The notes below the pieces were generated by a model, which ran no database searches, was not told the origin of the DNA, and saw only the letters and a list, made by a program, of their open reading frames with translations. DNA of 64,000 bases from Candidatus Bipolaricaulis sibiricus (GTDB lineage Bacteria > Bipolaricaulota > Bipolaricaulia > Bipolaricaulales > Bipolaricaulaceae). Numbering within the stretch: position 1 is the first letter of the stretch; each line of letters opens with the position of its first letter. The position numbers and the translations under genes were made by a program. The DNA lies in assembly GCA_004102645.1 (NCBI GenBank), contig CP034928.1:186001-250000 (forward strand), written 5' to 3'. Shown piece by piece: positions 13,457 through 22,841 of this stretch.

Positions 13457-15333
13457 GCGCTGACCTCCGTGCCGTGCGGCGGGTGGCCCTCGTGGGGCAG
13501 CCCAACGCCGGCAAGTCCACCTTGTTCAACGCGATCGTCGGGTACCGGGCGGTGGCGGCCAACTTCCCCGGCACCACGGTCGAAGCGCTGCACGGTCAGG
13601 CGAGCGTTGGGGGGCGACGGGTCGAGGTTGTCGACCTGCCGGGCACTTACTCCCTTCTTGGCGGTGACATCGCGGAGCAGTTGACGCGGGACTTCCTTCT
13701 GTCGGGTGAGGCGGATGTGATCGTCCAGGTGGTGGATAGCTCGCTCCTCGGACGATCGCTGGAGCTGACTCTCGAACTGGCGGAGTTGGGCCTCCCCACG
13801 GTGCTCTGCCTGAACATGATGGACGAGGCGGAGCACAAGGGGATCAGCATTGACCGAGAGAAGCTCGCCGCGTTCCTCGGGGTACCGGTGGTGGCCACGG
13901 TGGCCAGCCGCGGACAGGGGTTGGTGGACCTCCTCGCCGCGATTCCCGAGGCACATCCGGTGCGGCGACCCCCGTACACCGCCGATGTCGAGCGAGCCTT
14001 GTCCCAGATCCAACAGGCCCAGTCCTCCACCGGCCGTTCCAGCATCCACCGCGCAGCGCAGCTTCTCGCGGGCGAGGCGCCGGCGGACTCTGCGCTAGAG
14101 GAACCGGTGGAAGGGGCGCGCCGTGCGCTCGCCGAGGGTCGCGGAGAAGATCCGGGGGTGATCCTGGCCGACGAGCGCCACGCGCAGGCGATGCGGCTGT
14201 TCGAGGCGGTGGCGACCGTGGGCACGGCCCGCGTGGGGTGGCGGGAGAGGGCCGACGACCTCTTCATGCACCCAGTGGTTGGCTACCCCCTTCTCGTGGT
14301 GGCGCTGTTGGCGATGTTTGGGGCTGTGTTCTGGTCGGGGGATGCGCTCGAGGGGCTTCTCTCCCCGCTCCTCGAGGCCGTGTCAGCGCAGATCGGCGCC
14401 GCGCTGGGCACAGGCCCTGGTGCTGCCCTTCTGCTCGGCGCGTGGGATGGCCTGGCGGCCGGAGTGGCCATCGTCCTCCCGTACCTGATCCCTTTTCTGT
14501 TCCTCCTCGCGTTGCTCGAGGACGTGGGGTACATGCCACGGGTGGGGTTTCTCCTCGACGGCCTGATGCACAGGGTGGGCCTCCACGGGAAGAGCGTGAT
14601 CCCGTTTCTCCTCGGCTACGGGTGCACCGTCCCCGCGATCCTCGCCACGCGGATCCTCGACGACGAACGGGATCGCCTGGTCACGGCGGCGTTGGCGGTG
14701 ATGATCCCCTGCGCGGGGCGGACGATCGTGGTCATGGGCCTCGTCGGGCGGTACGTGGGCCCGGTGGCGGCGCTCCTTCTCTACCTGGGGAACGTCGTGG
14801 TGATCGCGCTTGCGGGCTGGGCCCTCACCCGCCTCGTGCCGGGGGAGGGGCCGGGGCTGATCCTGGAGATCCCCCCCTACCGGACGCCGCGCCTCCGGAA
14901 TCTTCTTGGGAAAACGTGGCTTCGGCTGAAGGGGTTCGTGGTCCTGGCGTGGCCGCTCCTCGCCGTGTCGAGCGCGCTCCTCGCGCTGGCGGAGGCCCTC
15001 GGCTGGGCGGGAGGGCTCAACCTGGGAGTGCGGTTCCTCACCTGGCCGCTCGGGCTTCCCTCCGAGACCGGGGTACCCCTTGTTCTGGGGATTCTGCGCA
15101 AGGAGCTGTCGCTCGTCATGCTCGACGAGGCCTTGGTGGGCGGGGTAGGGGCGTTGACTCAGGCCCAGATGATCGTGTTCACGGTGTTCGTCTTGTTCTA
15201 CGTTCCGTGCCTGGCGACCGTCGGGGCGCTGGGCCGGGAGCTCGGGTGGCGGCGGACCGGGCTCGTCGTGCTGGCGACGACCGGCCTCGGTCTCGTCCTC
15301 GCCCTGCTCGCGCGAGCCGCGCTCGGTGCCTGA
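13453..15333 (+). CDS. feoB: Ferrous iron transporter FeoB
   Basis: 626 residues. An N-terminal cytoplasmic GTPase has G1 GQPNAGKS (about 15-22), G3 DLPGTYS and G4 NMMD. An intervening helical domain (about 170-260) follows, then a membrane domain with two Gate motifs (GYGCTVPAILATRIL; VLGILRKELSLVMLDEAL) and a short tail. It imports Fe(II) across the inner membrane. This supplies iron for the many Fe-S and NiFe proteins of an anaerobe. The protein is shorter than the E. coli form but within the range for short FeoB proteins. No FeoC was found downstream. Confidence 0.96.
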   Translation: MSADLRAVRRVALVGQPNAGKSTLFNAIVGYRAVAANFPGTTVEALHGQASVGGRRVEVVDLPGTYSLLGGDIAEQLTRDFLLSGEADVIVQVVDSSLLGRSLELTLELAELGLPTVLCLNMMDEAEHKGISIDREKLAAFLGVPVVATVASRGQGLVDLLAAIPEAHPVRRPPYTADVERALSQIQQAQSSTGRSSIHRAAQLLAGEAPADSALEEPVEGARRALAEGRGEDPGVILADERHAQAMRLFEAVATVGTARVGWRERADDLFMHPVVGYPLLVVALLAMFGAVFWSGDALEGLLSPLLEAVSAQIGAALGTGPGAALLLGAWDGLAAGVAIVLPYLIPFLFLLALLEDVGYMPRVGFLLDGLMHRVGLHGKSVIPFLLGYGCTVPAILATRILDDERDRLVTAALAVMIPCAGRTIVVMGLVGRYVGPVAALLLYLGNVVVIALAGWALTRLVPGEGPGLILEIPPYRTPRLRNLLGKTWLRLKGFVVLAWPLLAVSSALLALAEALGWAGGLNLGVRFLTWPLGLPSETGVPLVLGILRKELSLVMLDEALVGGVGALTQAQMIVFTVFVLFYVPCLATVGALGRELGWRRTGLVVLATTGLGLVLALLARAALGA

Positions 15334-15339
15334 ACCCCG

Positions 15340-16005
15340 CTACGGGCGGGGGCCGAACAGGAGGGTCCCCAGGCGGATCATCGTCGCTCCCTCTTCCACG
15401 GCGACCTCCCAGTCTTCGCTCATCCCCATCGAGAGGACGTCCAAGGCCGGGTCGACGACCCGCTCGTGGTTCAGCTCCTCGAGGAGGTGCCGCAGGGCGC
15501 GGAAGTGGGGCCGGGAGTCCTCCGGCCGCTCGGGGAGGGGCGGGACGGCCATCAACCCCCGCACCGAGAGCTGGGGATGGCGCGCCAGGTCCTGGACAAG
15601 CGGGAGCACCCCCTCGGGGAGAACGCCCGGGCGATGCTCTTCCCGCCCGATGTTCACCTCGACGAGCACGGGAAGGGGCGATGCTCCGGGGGGACGCGCC
15701 GCGGCGAGCCTCCGGCCGAGCTCGGGGGTGTCCACGGTTTGGACCCATTCGAACAGGCGGGCCGCCTTCGCCGCTTTGTTCCGCTGGAGGTGGCCGATCA
15801 TGTGCCACACGGCCAGCTCGGGAACGAGGGGGCGCTTCGCCTCCGCATCTTGGACGTAGTTCTCCCCAAGATGGGTGATCCCAGCACGGAGGGCAGCCCG
15901 GATCTCGTCGGGGGACCGTCCCTTCGTGGCTGCGACCACGGTCACCCCGCTTGGGACCCGCCGCAGAACGGCCCGGCAACGTTCGGCAATCGCTGCGGCC
16001 TCCAT
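15340..16005 (-). CDS. yggS: Pyridoxal phosphate homeostasis protein (YggS/PLPBP)
   Basis: 221 residues from the ATG at 16005. The PLP-binding lysine is Lys28 in VVAATKGRS, and the family motifs GENYVQDA, WHMIGHLQRNK, SMGMSEDWEVAVEEGATMIRLGT and LFGPR are all present. It is a single-domain TIM barrel that buffers free PLP. A TATCCT hexamer lies 7 nt before the start and no Shine-Dalgarno sequence is seen, consistent with leaderless expression. It is convergent with feoB (6 nt between stops) and divergent from amrS. Confidence 0.95.
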   Translation of the reverse strand: MEAAAIAERCRAVLRRVPSGVTVVAATKGRSPDEIRAALRAGITHLGENYVQDAEAKRPLVPELAVWHMIGHLQRNKAAKAARLFEWVQTVDTPELGRRLAAARPPGASPLPVLVEVNIGREEHRPGVLPEGVLPLVQDLARHPQLSVRGLMAVPPLPERPEDSRPHFRALRHLLEELNHERVVDPALDVLSMGMSEDWEVAVEEGATMIRLGTLLFGPRP

Positions 16006-16036
16006 TGCGGGGAGGATACCGCGAAGACGAAGCCCC

Positions 16037-16066
16037 TTGCCAGATCGGGACTCCGCGTCGTACGAT
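16037..16066 (+). promoter_or_regulatory. Putative leaderless promoter of amrS
   Basis: TTGCCA (16037-16042), an 18-nt spacer and TACGAT (16061-16066). A GTG starts 6 nt later (16073) and the ATG at 16076. No Shine-Dalgarno sequence precedes either. Confidence 0.45.
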
Positions 16067-16075
16067 CGAACTGTG

Positions 16076-17086
16076 ATGCACGAGGCGATCCTGTGGGAGC
16101 CGGCGGGGGAGGGGCGCGTGCGGTGCACCCTGTGCGCGCACCGTTGCCTCATTGCCCCCGATGGCCGTGGGGTGTGCAGGGTTCGGGAGAACCGGGGCGG
16201 CACCCTGTACTCGCTCGTCTACGGACGCCTGGTGTCGCAGGCCCTCGACCCGATCGAGAAGAAACCCCTGTTCCACTTTCTCCCCGGCTCGCTGGCCCTC
16301 TCGGTCGCGACGGTGGGCTGCAACCTGCGCTGCGACTTCTGCCAGAACCACGCGATCTCCCAGTACCCGCGCGAGCACCGGGGCGGGATCCCCGGAGAGC
16401 CGATCGCCCCTGAGGAGGTCGTGCGGGCAGCGAAGGGGGCGGGCGCGCCGACGATCGCCTACACCTACACCGAGCCGACCGTGTTCTTCGAGACCTGCCG
16501 CGATGTCGGACTTCTGGCCCGAGAGCAGGGAATCCGGAACGCCTTCGTCACGAACGGGTACATGACCGGCGAGGCGCTCGACGCCGCCCGGGGGTGGCTC
16601 GACGCGGCCAACGTTGACCTCAAGGCGTTCTCCGACGACTTCTACCGCCGTCACTGTGGGGGGTCGCTCCAGCCGGTGCTCGACGCGATCAAGCGGATGA
16701 CGGAGCTCGGGCTGTGGGTGGAGGTGACGACCCTCGTCATCCCCGGCCGAAACGACTCCGACGAGGAGCTGGGGTGGATCGCCCAGTTCTTGGCGGGGAT
16801 CTCCCCCGACCTCCCGTGGCACGTGTCGCGGTTCGTCCCGTCGTACCTCGTCTACGACGTCCCCCCGACTCCGGTCGCAACGCTGCGCCGCGCCCGGGAG
16901 ATTGGGCGCGAGGCAGGGCTGCGCTTCGTGTACCTGGGGAACGTCTCGGGGGAGGGCGAGGACACGGCCTGCCCATCGTGCGGGAAGACGGTCATCCGGC
17001 GGGAGGGGTTCCGCGTCGTGGAGAACCAGCTTGCCGACGGCCGCTGTCCTGGCTGTGGTGAGGCGGTGGCCGGTGTCTGGTCCTAG
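16076..17086 (+). CDS. amrS: AmmeMemoRadiSam-system radical SAM enzyme
   Basis: 336 residues. The radical SAM cluster motif is C82NLRC86DFC89QN, preceded by the family's N-terminal pairs (RCTLCAHRC, GVCRVREN). A C-terminal zinc-finger-like module follows (CPSCGKTVIRR ... RCPGCGEAV). It is of the AmrS/pyruvate-formate-lyase-activating-like type, which occurs with AMMECR1 and Memo proteins in the AmmeMemoRadiSam group; its reaction is unresolved. No AmrA or Memo gene lies in the window. An adjacent GTG at 16073 is an alternative start. Confidence 0.88.
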   Translation: MHEAILWEPAGEGRVRCTLCAHRCLIAPDGRGVCRVRENRGGTLYSLVYGRLVSQALDPIEKKPLFHFLPGSLALSVATVGCNLRCDFCQNHAISQYPREHRGGIPGEPIAPEEVVRAAKGAGAPTIAYTYTEPTVFFETCRDVGLLAREQGIRNAFVTNGYMTGEALDAARGWLDAANVDLKAFSDDFYRRHCGGSLQPVLDAIKRMTELGLWVEVTTLVIPGRNDSDEELGWIAQFLAGISPDLPWHVSRFVPSYLVYDVPPTPVATLRRAREIGREAGLRFVYLGNVSGEGEDTACPSCGKTVIRREGFRVVENQLADGRCPGCGEAVAGVWS

Positions 17087-17160
17087 CAGCCAGGGATGAA
17101 CTCGCCGCGGAGCCGTCGGCCACGCGGAGAAGGCCGGGTCCCCACAGGAAGCAGGGGCCC

Positions 17161-17279
17161 AACCGCCGAGCGCGCGGAGTTCACCGAGGCAACCCGGAGC
17201 GCACCCACATACAGACAGGGATCCAGACTCTACCCCGGACTAGTTTCACTCAGCGATCTCGGCGCTCTCAGCGGTGAAC
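17161..17279. repeat. Inverted pair of CACCGCCGAG micro-repeats in a 279-nt gene-free gap
   Basis: The gap 17087-17365 between amrS and tsaE (convergent) has no gene. It holds one family copy on the plus strand (17161-17190, ACCGCCGAGCGCGCGGAG) and one on the minus strand (17249-17279, TTCACCGCTGAGAGCGCCGAG...), about 60 nt apart. Transcribed, the pair could fold into an imperfect hairpin. Confidence 0.5.
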
Positions 17280-17365
17280 AGCTGTGCGGAGAGTGTTGCC
17301 GATAGGCGGGAGCCGCGCCGGGGGCCCGCGCGTCAGAGGTCGCCGGACCCAGAGCTCCCTTTCAG

Positions 17366-17785
17366 CTAACGGCGGAGGGTGATCCGGCGGCGGTCGTCGC
17401 CGGCGTGCTCGATCTTGACCCAGACCGCTCCCTGCGGGATGAGACCGGCGATCCGATCCGCCCACTCCACCGCCGTCACCCCCGTCTCGGGCGGGAGCAG
17501 GTCCCGCAAGCCGACCTCGGAGAGCTCGTCGGGATCGCTGATCCGGTAGGCGTCGAGGTGGTGGAACGGGATCCGGCCGTCGTAGCTCCGGGCGAGGAGG
17601 AAGCTCGGCGACAGGACCAGGTCCTTCACGAACAAGCCGCGGGCGAGGCCCTTTACGAACGTCGTCTTGCCGGCCCCGAGCTCGCCGACGAGGGCCACCA
17701 CGTCCCCGTCCCGAACGAGTTCGGCGAGGCCAGTTCCCGCCTCCTCCGTCTCCTCGGGGCTGTGGGTGATGAGGATCCGTTCCAT
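17366..17785 (-). CDS. tsaE: tRNA threonylcarbamoyladenosine biosynthesis protein TsaE
   Basis: 139 residues. Walker A is GELGAGKTT (about 34-42), followed by SPSFLLARSYDG, HHLDAYRI and VEWADRI, the diagnostic TsaE series. It is the ATPase that drives the TsaB-TsaD complex in making t6A at position 37 of ANN-decoding tRNAs. Its ATG directly abuts the pheT stop, so the two translation genes form an operon. Confidence 0.95.
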   Translation of the reverse strand: MERILITHSPEETEEAGTGLAELVRDGDVVALVGELGAGKTTFVKGLARGLFVKDLVLSPSFLLARSYDGRIPFHHLDAYRISDPDELSEVGLRDLLPPETGVTAVEWADRIAGLIPQGAVWVKIEHAGDDRRRITLRR

Positions 17786-20179
17786 CTAGGCCCGGAGCTG
17801 CGCACCCAAGGGACCGAGGGAAGCGAGGATACGCTGGACGGCGCCCTCGACCTCCTCGGAGGACAGCGTCCGCTCCCGATCGCGGAACACGACCTCGTAG
17901 GTCAGGCTGACGGAGCCAGTGGGGACCCCTTCGCCCTTGTATAGATCGTACAGGAACGCGCTTTCCACCAGACGCTCGGCGACGATCGCCGCCCGCACGC
18001 TTCCCTCGGGAACCCTCTCCGGGACGAGGAGGGACAGGTCGCGCTTCGAGGCCGGGGAGCGGGGGATGGGGCGGTGCTCGGACGGCCGGGCCGCGGCGCG
18101 GAGGGGTGCCAGGGCCAGCTCGAGGGCGAGGACCCGCCTCTGCCCGGGGAGATCGGCCCTGAGGGACGGGGCGAGCTCGCCGAGCCATCCCACCGGAATC
18201 CGTGGTCCGGGGTCCGTGGTCCGTCGTCCGTGGCCCGACGGATCGCGGTCTGCGGGACACGGCCCACGGAGGTAGATCCCGGCGCGGCGGTGGGGGTGGA
18301 GACGGGGATCGTCGATCTCTCCCAGCTCCACTCCCTCCACCCGCAGGGCGGCGATCAAGGCGTCGAACAACCCCTTCAGGTCAGACGGTCCGTACTCCCC
18401 TTTCCCAGACAGGGGGAACGGCGGACGGCCAGATAGGGCGACCGCCACGCGGTCCTCCTCAGCGATCTCCCCGTCCCGCCGCAGGAACACCCGCCCGACC
18501 TCGAACAGGGCGACGCCCGGCGCCTGAGCCTCGAGGTTCGCCCGGAGCGCGGCGAGGAGCCCGGAGAGAAGGCTTGGCCTCAATCCCTCCCAACCCTGGG
18601 CGAGGGGGTTACGCAGCTGGACTTGTGCCTCGGCCGCGGCGACGAGGCCGGGGGTGTACGCCTCGGTCAACCCCAGAGCGGCGAGGACTTCCCGCACTCG
18701 ATCTGCGAACGACTCGGCAGGGTCCTTGGTTCCGATCCTCGGCTCGGTGTGGGGCGGGACAGGCGGAATGCGATCGTAGCCGTGCAGGCGCGCTACTTCC
18801 TCGATCAAGTCGATCTCTCGTTCCAGGTCCCGCCGAAACGGAGGAACCGTGGTCTCCCACGTGTGCCCTCGGTCGCGGAGCGACAGACCGAGGCGCGACA
18901 GCCCGTCGGTCACTTCCGGGGAAGGAACCTCAACTCCCAGGACGTGGGCGACGCGCTGCTTGCGCAGTGCGATGACGCGGGTCGGGGTGGGGGCCGGGTA
19001 TGCGTCCACCGCCCCTCGTGCGACCACCATCCCGTGCGGGGCGAGGAGGGCACAACAGCGGCGGGAAGCCACGTCGGCCATCTCCGGCGAGAGACCTCGC
19101 TCGAACCGCAGGCTGGCTTCGGTACGCAGTCCGACGGCGCGCGCGGACCGACGTACCCGGGCAGGAGAGAACGCTGCCGCCTCGAGAAGCACCGTCTGCG
19201 TGTGGGGGCCGACCTCGGGTTCTGCCCCGCCCATCACCCCGGCTACCGCCACGGGCCGCGCCGCGTCGGCGATCACGAGGACCTCCGGGGAGAGATCGCG
19301 CTCGACCCCATCGAGGGTGCGGATCTTCTCCCCCGGTCTGGCCCGTCGGACGACGATCCGCCCTTCCGACAGCTGAGCGTGGTCGAACGCGTGCAGCGGA
19401 TGTCCGAGCTCGAGGAGCACGTAGTTCGTGACGTCAACCACCAACGACAAGGGCCGCATCCCCGCCTTGAGAAGTCGCGCCTCGATCGCAAGTGGGGAGG
19501 GCTGGCTCCCTGCGCCACGGATGATCCGGGCCACGTAGCGCGGGCAGTCTCTGGGGTCGGCGATGTGAACCGAGGTGAGGCTTGCTGCGGCTGGGTCAGA
19601 CTCCGGGAACGATCGATCGGGTTCGCGAAGGGGCGTCTGGTACAGCGCGGAGATCTCGCGGGCGATCCCCACGATTCCCAGCAGATCGGGGCGGTTCGAC
19701 GTGATCTTGAGGTCGAGCACTGTGTCTGGGAAGCCGATGAGCGGAGCAAACTCTGAGCCCACCGTCAGCTCCTGAGACAGATCCCAGATCCCCGCCGACT
19801 TCGCTTCCAGGCCTAGCTCCTGGCGGGAGAGGATCATTCCTTCGCTCCTCACGCCCCGCAGCGTGACCACGGAGACCGTTCCGCCAGGGATGCGGGCCCC
19901 CGGAAGGGCAAGCGGAACCAGAGCTCCTGCGGCTACGTTCGGTGCCCCGCAGACCACGGTCCTCGTTCCCGAGCCGATCTCGACCTGACACACGGCGAGC
20001 GCATCTGCCTTGGGGTGGGGTTCGACCTCGGCCACGCGGGCCACGATCACGCCCTCCGCCAGCAGGGCCGTGATCCCCTCCACCTCCAATCCAGCCAGCG
20101 TCAAGCGCTCGGCGAGCGCCTCGACGGTGACCGGCGGAAGGTCTACGTACTCGGAAAGCCAACTCAAGGATGCCCGCAC
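17786..20179 (-). CDS. pheT: Phenylalanyl-tRNA synthetase beta chain
   Basis: 797 residues from the GTG at 20179, with AGGGGAGG upstream. The N-terminal tRNA-binding EMAP/OB domain (about 38-145, VARVAEVEPHPKADALAVCQV) is followed by B3/4 (SNRPDLLGIVGIAREI), B5, the catalytic-like core and the C-terminal anticodon-binding FDX-ACB domain (YDLYKGEGVPTGSVSLTYEVVF). The alpha chain gene pheS is not adjacent; an unrelated peptidase gene lies upstream. Near residues 635-660 an extra stretch (RGPCPADRDPSGHGRRTTDP) interrupts the normally tight turn between YLRG and IPVGWLGEL. It is encoded by an in-frame micro-repeat at 18201-18237. Expected activity: charging tRNA-Phe as an alpha2-beta2 tetramer. 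Confidence 0.95.
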   Translation of the reverse strand: MRASLSWLSEYVDLPPVTVEALAERLTLAGLEVEGITALLAEGVIVARVAEVEPHPKADALAVCQVEIGSGTRTVVCGAPNVAAGALVPLALPGARIPGGTVSVVTLRGVRSEGMILSRQELGLEAKSAGIWDLSQELTVGSEFAPLIGFPDTVLDLKITSNRPDLLGIVGIAREISALYQTPLREPDRSFPESDPAAASLTSVHIADPRDCPRYVARIIRGAGSQPSPLAIEARLLKAGMRPLSLVVDVTNYVLLELGHPLHAFDHAQLSEGRIVVRRARPGEKIRTLDGVERDLSPEVLVIADAARPVAVAGVMGGAEPEVGPHTQTVLLEAAAFSPARVRRSARAVGLRTEASLRFERGLSPEMADVASRRCCALLAPHGMVVARGAVDAYPAPTPTRVIALRKQRVAHVLGVEVPSPEVTDGLSRLGLSLRDRGHTWETTVPPFRRDLEREIDLIEEVARLHGYDRIPPVPPHTEPRIGTKDPAESFADRVREVLAALGLTEAYTPGLVAAAEAQVQLRNPLAQGWEGLRPSLLSGLLAALRANLEAQAPGVALFEVGRVFLRRDGEIAEEDRVAVALSGRPPFPLSGKGEYGPSDLKGLFDALIAALRVEGVELGEIDDPRLHPHRRAGIYLRGPCPADRDPSGHGRRTTDPGPRIPVGWLGELAPSLRADLPGQRRVLALELALAPLRAAARPSEHRPIPRSPASKRDLSLLVPERVPEGSVRAAIVAERLVESAFLYDLYKGEGVPTGSVSLTYEVVFRDRERTLSSEEVEGAVQRILASLGPLGAQLRA
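18201..18237 (-). repeat. GTCCGT-type micro-repeat inserted in frame within pheT
   Basis: The DNA reads CGTGGTCCGGGGTCCGTGG then TCCGTCGTCCGTGG, a degenerate tandem of (GT)CCGTGGT units. The same type occurs between genes at 35781-35820. It and flanking bases add about 20-24 residues to PheT without breaking the frame. Confidence 0.7.
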
Positions 20180-20194
20180 GGTTCCTCCCCTCTT

Positions 20195-22831
20195 CTACAG
20201 GCCGACGATGCCGAAGTAGAGGACGCCCTCACTGGCGGGGTTGACGGGCCACCCGAATCCCATGACCGCAGTGAGCCCGAGCAGCCCGCCCAGCACCTCG
20301 ACCTGGACCATTGCCTCGAAGCCGACCTCGATGTAGGTCGGGATTATCCCATCGGGTTCCTCTTCGTTCCACAGGCGTGCTGCAGATGCGTATAGGCGCG
20401 GACGGACCTCGGTGACGAGACCCGCTCCGCCGAGGGAGTAGTCCGGGCGCAAGGGAGGAAGCCAGATCCCGATCGATCCGAGTAGCTTCCGCTCTTCTCG
20501 CGGAGCGGACTGCGGGCTCAGGGTCCGGAACTCGCTGAGGGTCAGCAAGAAGCGTGAGTCCAAACCCGGGCTGGCCAGACCTGCCCCCCCGGTCACGGTG
20601 AGGTAGGCGTGGGGGGCGAGCCCGACGAGCGCGGTGTGCTGGACCTCGGCCCGCCATCCCGATGGCTGGATCCAGACGAGGGACAGCCCCCCGCTGTACG
20701 CTCGGGCAAGGCTTTCTCCCCACGTGAACGCTGCCCCGAGCGTCCACTCGGGACGCCGTGCCAGCGTGAAGGTCATCTCGCCGACGGGCTCCCAGTAGGT
20801 GCCGGCCGATCCCAGCGTCGGGGTTGCCCAGAGAACGCGCGTGAGCGACAACGCCCCCACCAGCGTGTCTTGCAGAGCGGCCCACCCGGACACTGCCCAA
20901 TCACGCCCGTAGCGGACCCAACCCGAGACGGCGAGTGCCTGGGGGTAGACCCCCCAGCCGAACCGGTCGAGGTAGCTGATCGTGAACCCCTCGGACTCCA
21001 TGTCAAGCTGGACGAGGTACGCGTCGAGGGGGAGGTCGTTCCGGCCGAGGGTGACGGCGAACTTCCGCGGCCACGTGTTGTTCAACCTGTCCGTGTCCAG
21101 GACCTGGTGGTCGGGATCGATCGTGGCCTGGCGCACCAGGAACGGCGTCTGGAACACAAGCGTCGCCTGGGGGTCCTTGGCGTCCCAGATGTGATGTGCG
21201 GCTTCGCCGTCGGCACCGTAGACCTCAACCCGCACCGGCAGCGCTCCGGTCCCAGTTCGCGTGACGTGGACCTGGGTCACGTGCTCACCGTCGGCGATGG
21301 TTCGTGTCAGACCAGTCACCGCGTAGTCGGCCCACGCCTCTCCATACACCCACTGGGAGAAGAACTCTTCCCAGTCGTCGTCGGTTGCCTGCTCGAGGGC
21401 ACGCTGAAGATCGGCCACGGTGAACACCTCCGACCGCGCCTGGGTGTGCGCTTGACGGAGGATGTCGTCGAATGCGTCCTCGCCAACCAGAGATGCTGCC
21501 GCGCGGAGGACAAGATACCCCTTGTTGTAGAGGCGATCTGCGGACGCCTGCTCGTACCGGACCTCGGCCGATGGCTTGACCACCGCCTCGTCGAACCCAG
21601 CGAATGCGGTTCGGAGATAGGGGAGTTCGGTGAGGTGCTGGCGGAGGTTGACGAACCCGATCACGGTGGTGGCCATCTCCTCCCCCAGGCCCCGGTTGTC
21701 GAACTGAAAGACGTTCCCACCCTCTGTTCCGTACCTGTCCTCGTACCACCGGATGGACAGGTACTGGGCCATTCCCTCGGACAGCCAGTTCTCCGCGTCC
21801 AGGTCCACGCCAATCCCCACTCCCCACCACAGGTGGGCGAGCTCGTGGGCGAGGATGTACTGACCGTAGCGGGACAGGATTCCTCCTGCAGTGAGATCGC
21901 TGCGGCGGAAGAACCATCGGGGCATGAACAGGACACCATCTGCGGCCATGGCGATCCCCACCTCGTTGGGGTGATCGATGAGGAGGACACGTCGCTCTGG
22001 GTAGGGTCCGTAACGCTGCGCGTAGTACGCAAGAATCTCTGGAACGTAGGTTGCCAGGCTCCGAATCCTGTCCTCGTCTCCGGGGAGGGCGACCGCTTCG
22101 ACCACGATTCCTTCGAACGACAGCGTGGCCCGCCGTAGGGTCGTGGCAGGGGCGAGGAAGAGCGAGATCGACCGCACGGGTTCGGAGAAGCGTGTGCTAA
22201 ACAGGGTCCTTTCGTCGTCGCTTTGGCGCGTCACTTCGCCTGGAAGCGCGGCGTCCCATCCAGCGGGAACGGTCAGTTCCAGCCGATAGTCAAGCGCAGG
22301 AAGAACGAGCGGCCACCGTCCGTCTTCGGGGGGCGCGAACGGCACGGGGTGCCACCCGAACCGCCAGGTGTAGACGTCCCCCAGGCGGCCCGGTTCGCCG
22401 GACCAGATGTGAGGAAAGCGCGTACGAAACTCGAGCACGAGCTCGCCCTCTCCTGGGGGAAGGGGGATCCGGAGGAGGACGTCCTCGAGCGAGTAGGTCT
22501 GGAGAGTGGGTGGGGCGGGGAGAAGCTCGTAGGGGAGCTCCTGCTCTCCGGCTGGGGTCAACCACCCCACCCGCACGATCACCGTCCACGCGGGGTCGAA
22601 TCCGGCAACGTAGGTGCTGTCTTGAACAAGGGGTGACAGGTACGGGTTCCGTTCCCGCCCCAAGTTGCCGAGCAGAGCAAACCACGCCTCGCTCGCGGAG
22701 GAATCCCTCTCCATCCGCAACGTACCGACGATGGAGTGCTCATCTGGTACGAACGAGGATTCGATCCACACTGGTGAGGAAAAGGCCTCTCCGGCTAGTG
22801 CAAGCAACAGGCAGCACAGTGCAATGCGCAC
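20195..22831 (-). CDS. M1-family metalloaminopeptidase with C-terminal putative beta-barrel
   Basis: 878 residues from the GTG at 22831, with AGGAGG 7 nt upstream, just after the preceding stop. It has a signal peptide (VRIALCCLLLALAGEAFS), then an M1 N-terminal beta domain. The gluzincin site HELAH (about 327-331) follows, with a downstream Glu in ENWLSEGMAQYL. The C-terminal about 250 residues are strand-like and Gly/aromatic-rich (SGWVRYGRDWAVSGWAALQD, EMTFTLARRPEWTLGAAFTW), ending in GVLYFGIVGL. That part looks like an outer-membrane barrel rather than the helical M1 C-domain. The protein would display a peptidase at the outer membrane, which suits a peptide-consuming anaerobe. Confidence 0.75.
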   Translation of the reverse strand: MRIALCCLLLALAGEAFSSPVWIESSFVPDEHSIVGTLRMERDSSASEAWFALLGNLGRERNPYLSPLVQDSTYVAGFDPAWTVIVRVGWLTPAGEQELPYELLPAPPTLQTYSLEDVLLRIPLPPGEGELVLEFRTRFPHIWSGEPGRLGDVYTWRFGWHPVPFAPPEDGRWPLVLPALDYRLELTVPAGWDAALPGEVTRQSDDERTLFSTRFSEPVRSISLFLAPATTLRRATLSFEGIVVEAVALPGDEDRIRSLATYVPEILAYYAQRYGPYPERRVLLIDHPNEVGIAMAADGVLFMPRWFFRRSDLTAGGILSRYGQYILAHELAHLWWGVGIGVDLDAENWLSEGMAQYLSIRWYEDRYGTEGGNVFQFDNRGLGEEMATTVIGFVNLRQHLTELPYLRTAFAGFDEAVVKPSAEVRYEQASADRLYNKGYLVLRAAASLVGEDAFDDILRQAHTQARSEVFTVADLQRALEQATDDDWEEFFSQWVYGEAWADYAVTGLTRTIADGEHVTQVHVTRTGTGALPVRVEVYGADGEAAHHIWDAKDPQATLVFQTPFLVRQATIDPDHQVLDTDRLNNTWPRKFAVTLGRNDLPLDAYLVQLDMESEGFTISYLDRFGWGVYPQALAVSGWVRYGRDWAVSGWAALQDTLVGALSLTRVLWATPTLGSAGTYWEPVGEMTFTLARRPEWTLGAAFTWGESLARAYSGGLSLVWIQPSGWRAEVQHTALVGLAPHAYLTVTGGAGLASPGLDSRFLLTLSEFRTLSPQSAPREERKLLGSIGIWLPPLRPDYSLGGAGLVTEVRPRLYASAARLWNEEEPDGIIPTYIEVGFEAMVQVEVLGGLLGLTAVMGFGWPVNPASEGVLYFGIVGL

Positions 22832-22841
22832 GTCGGTCCTC

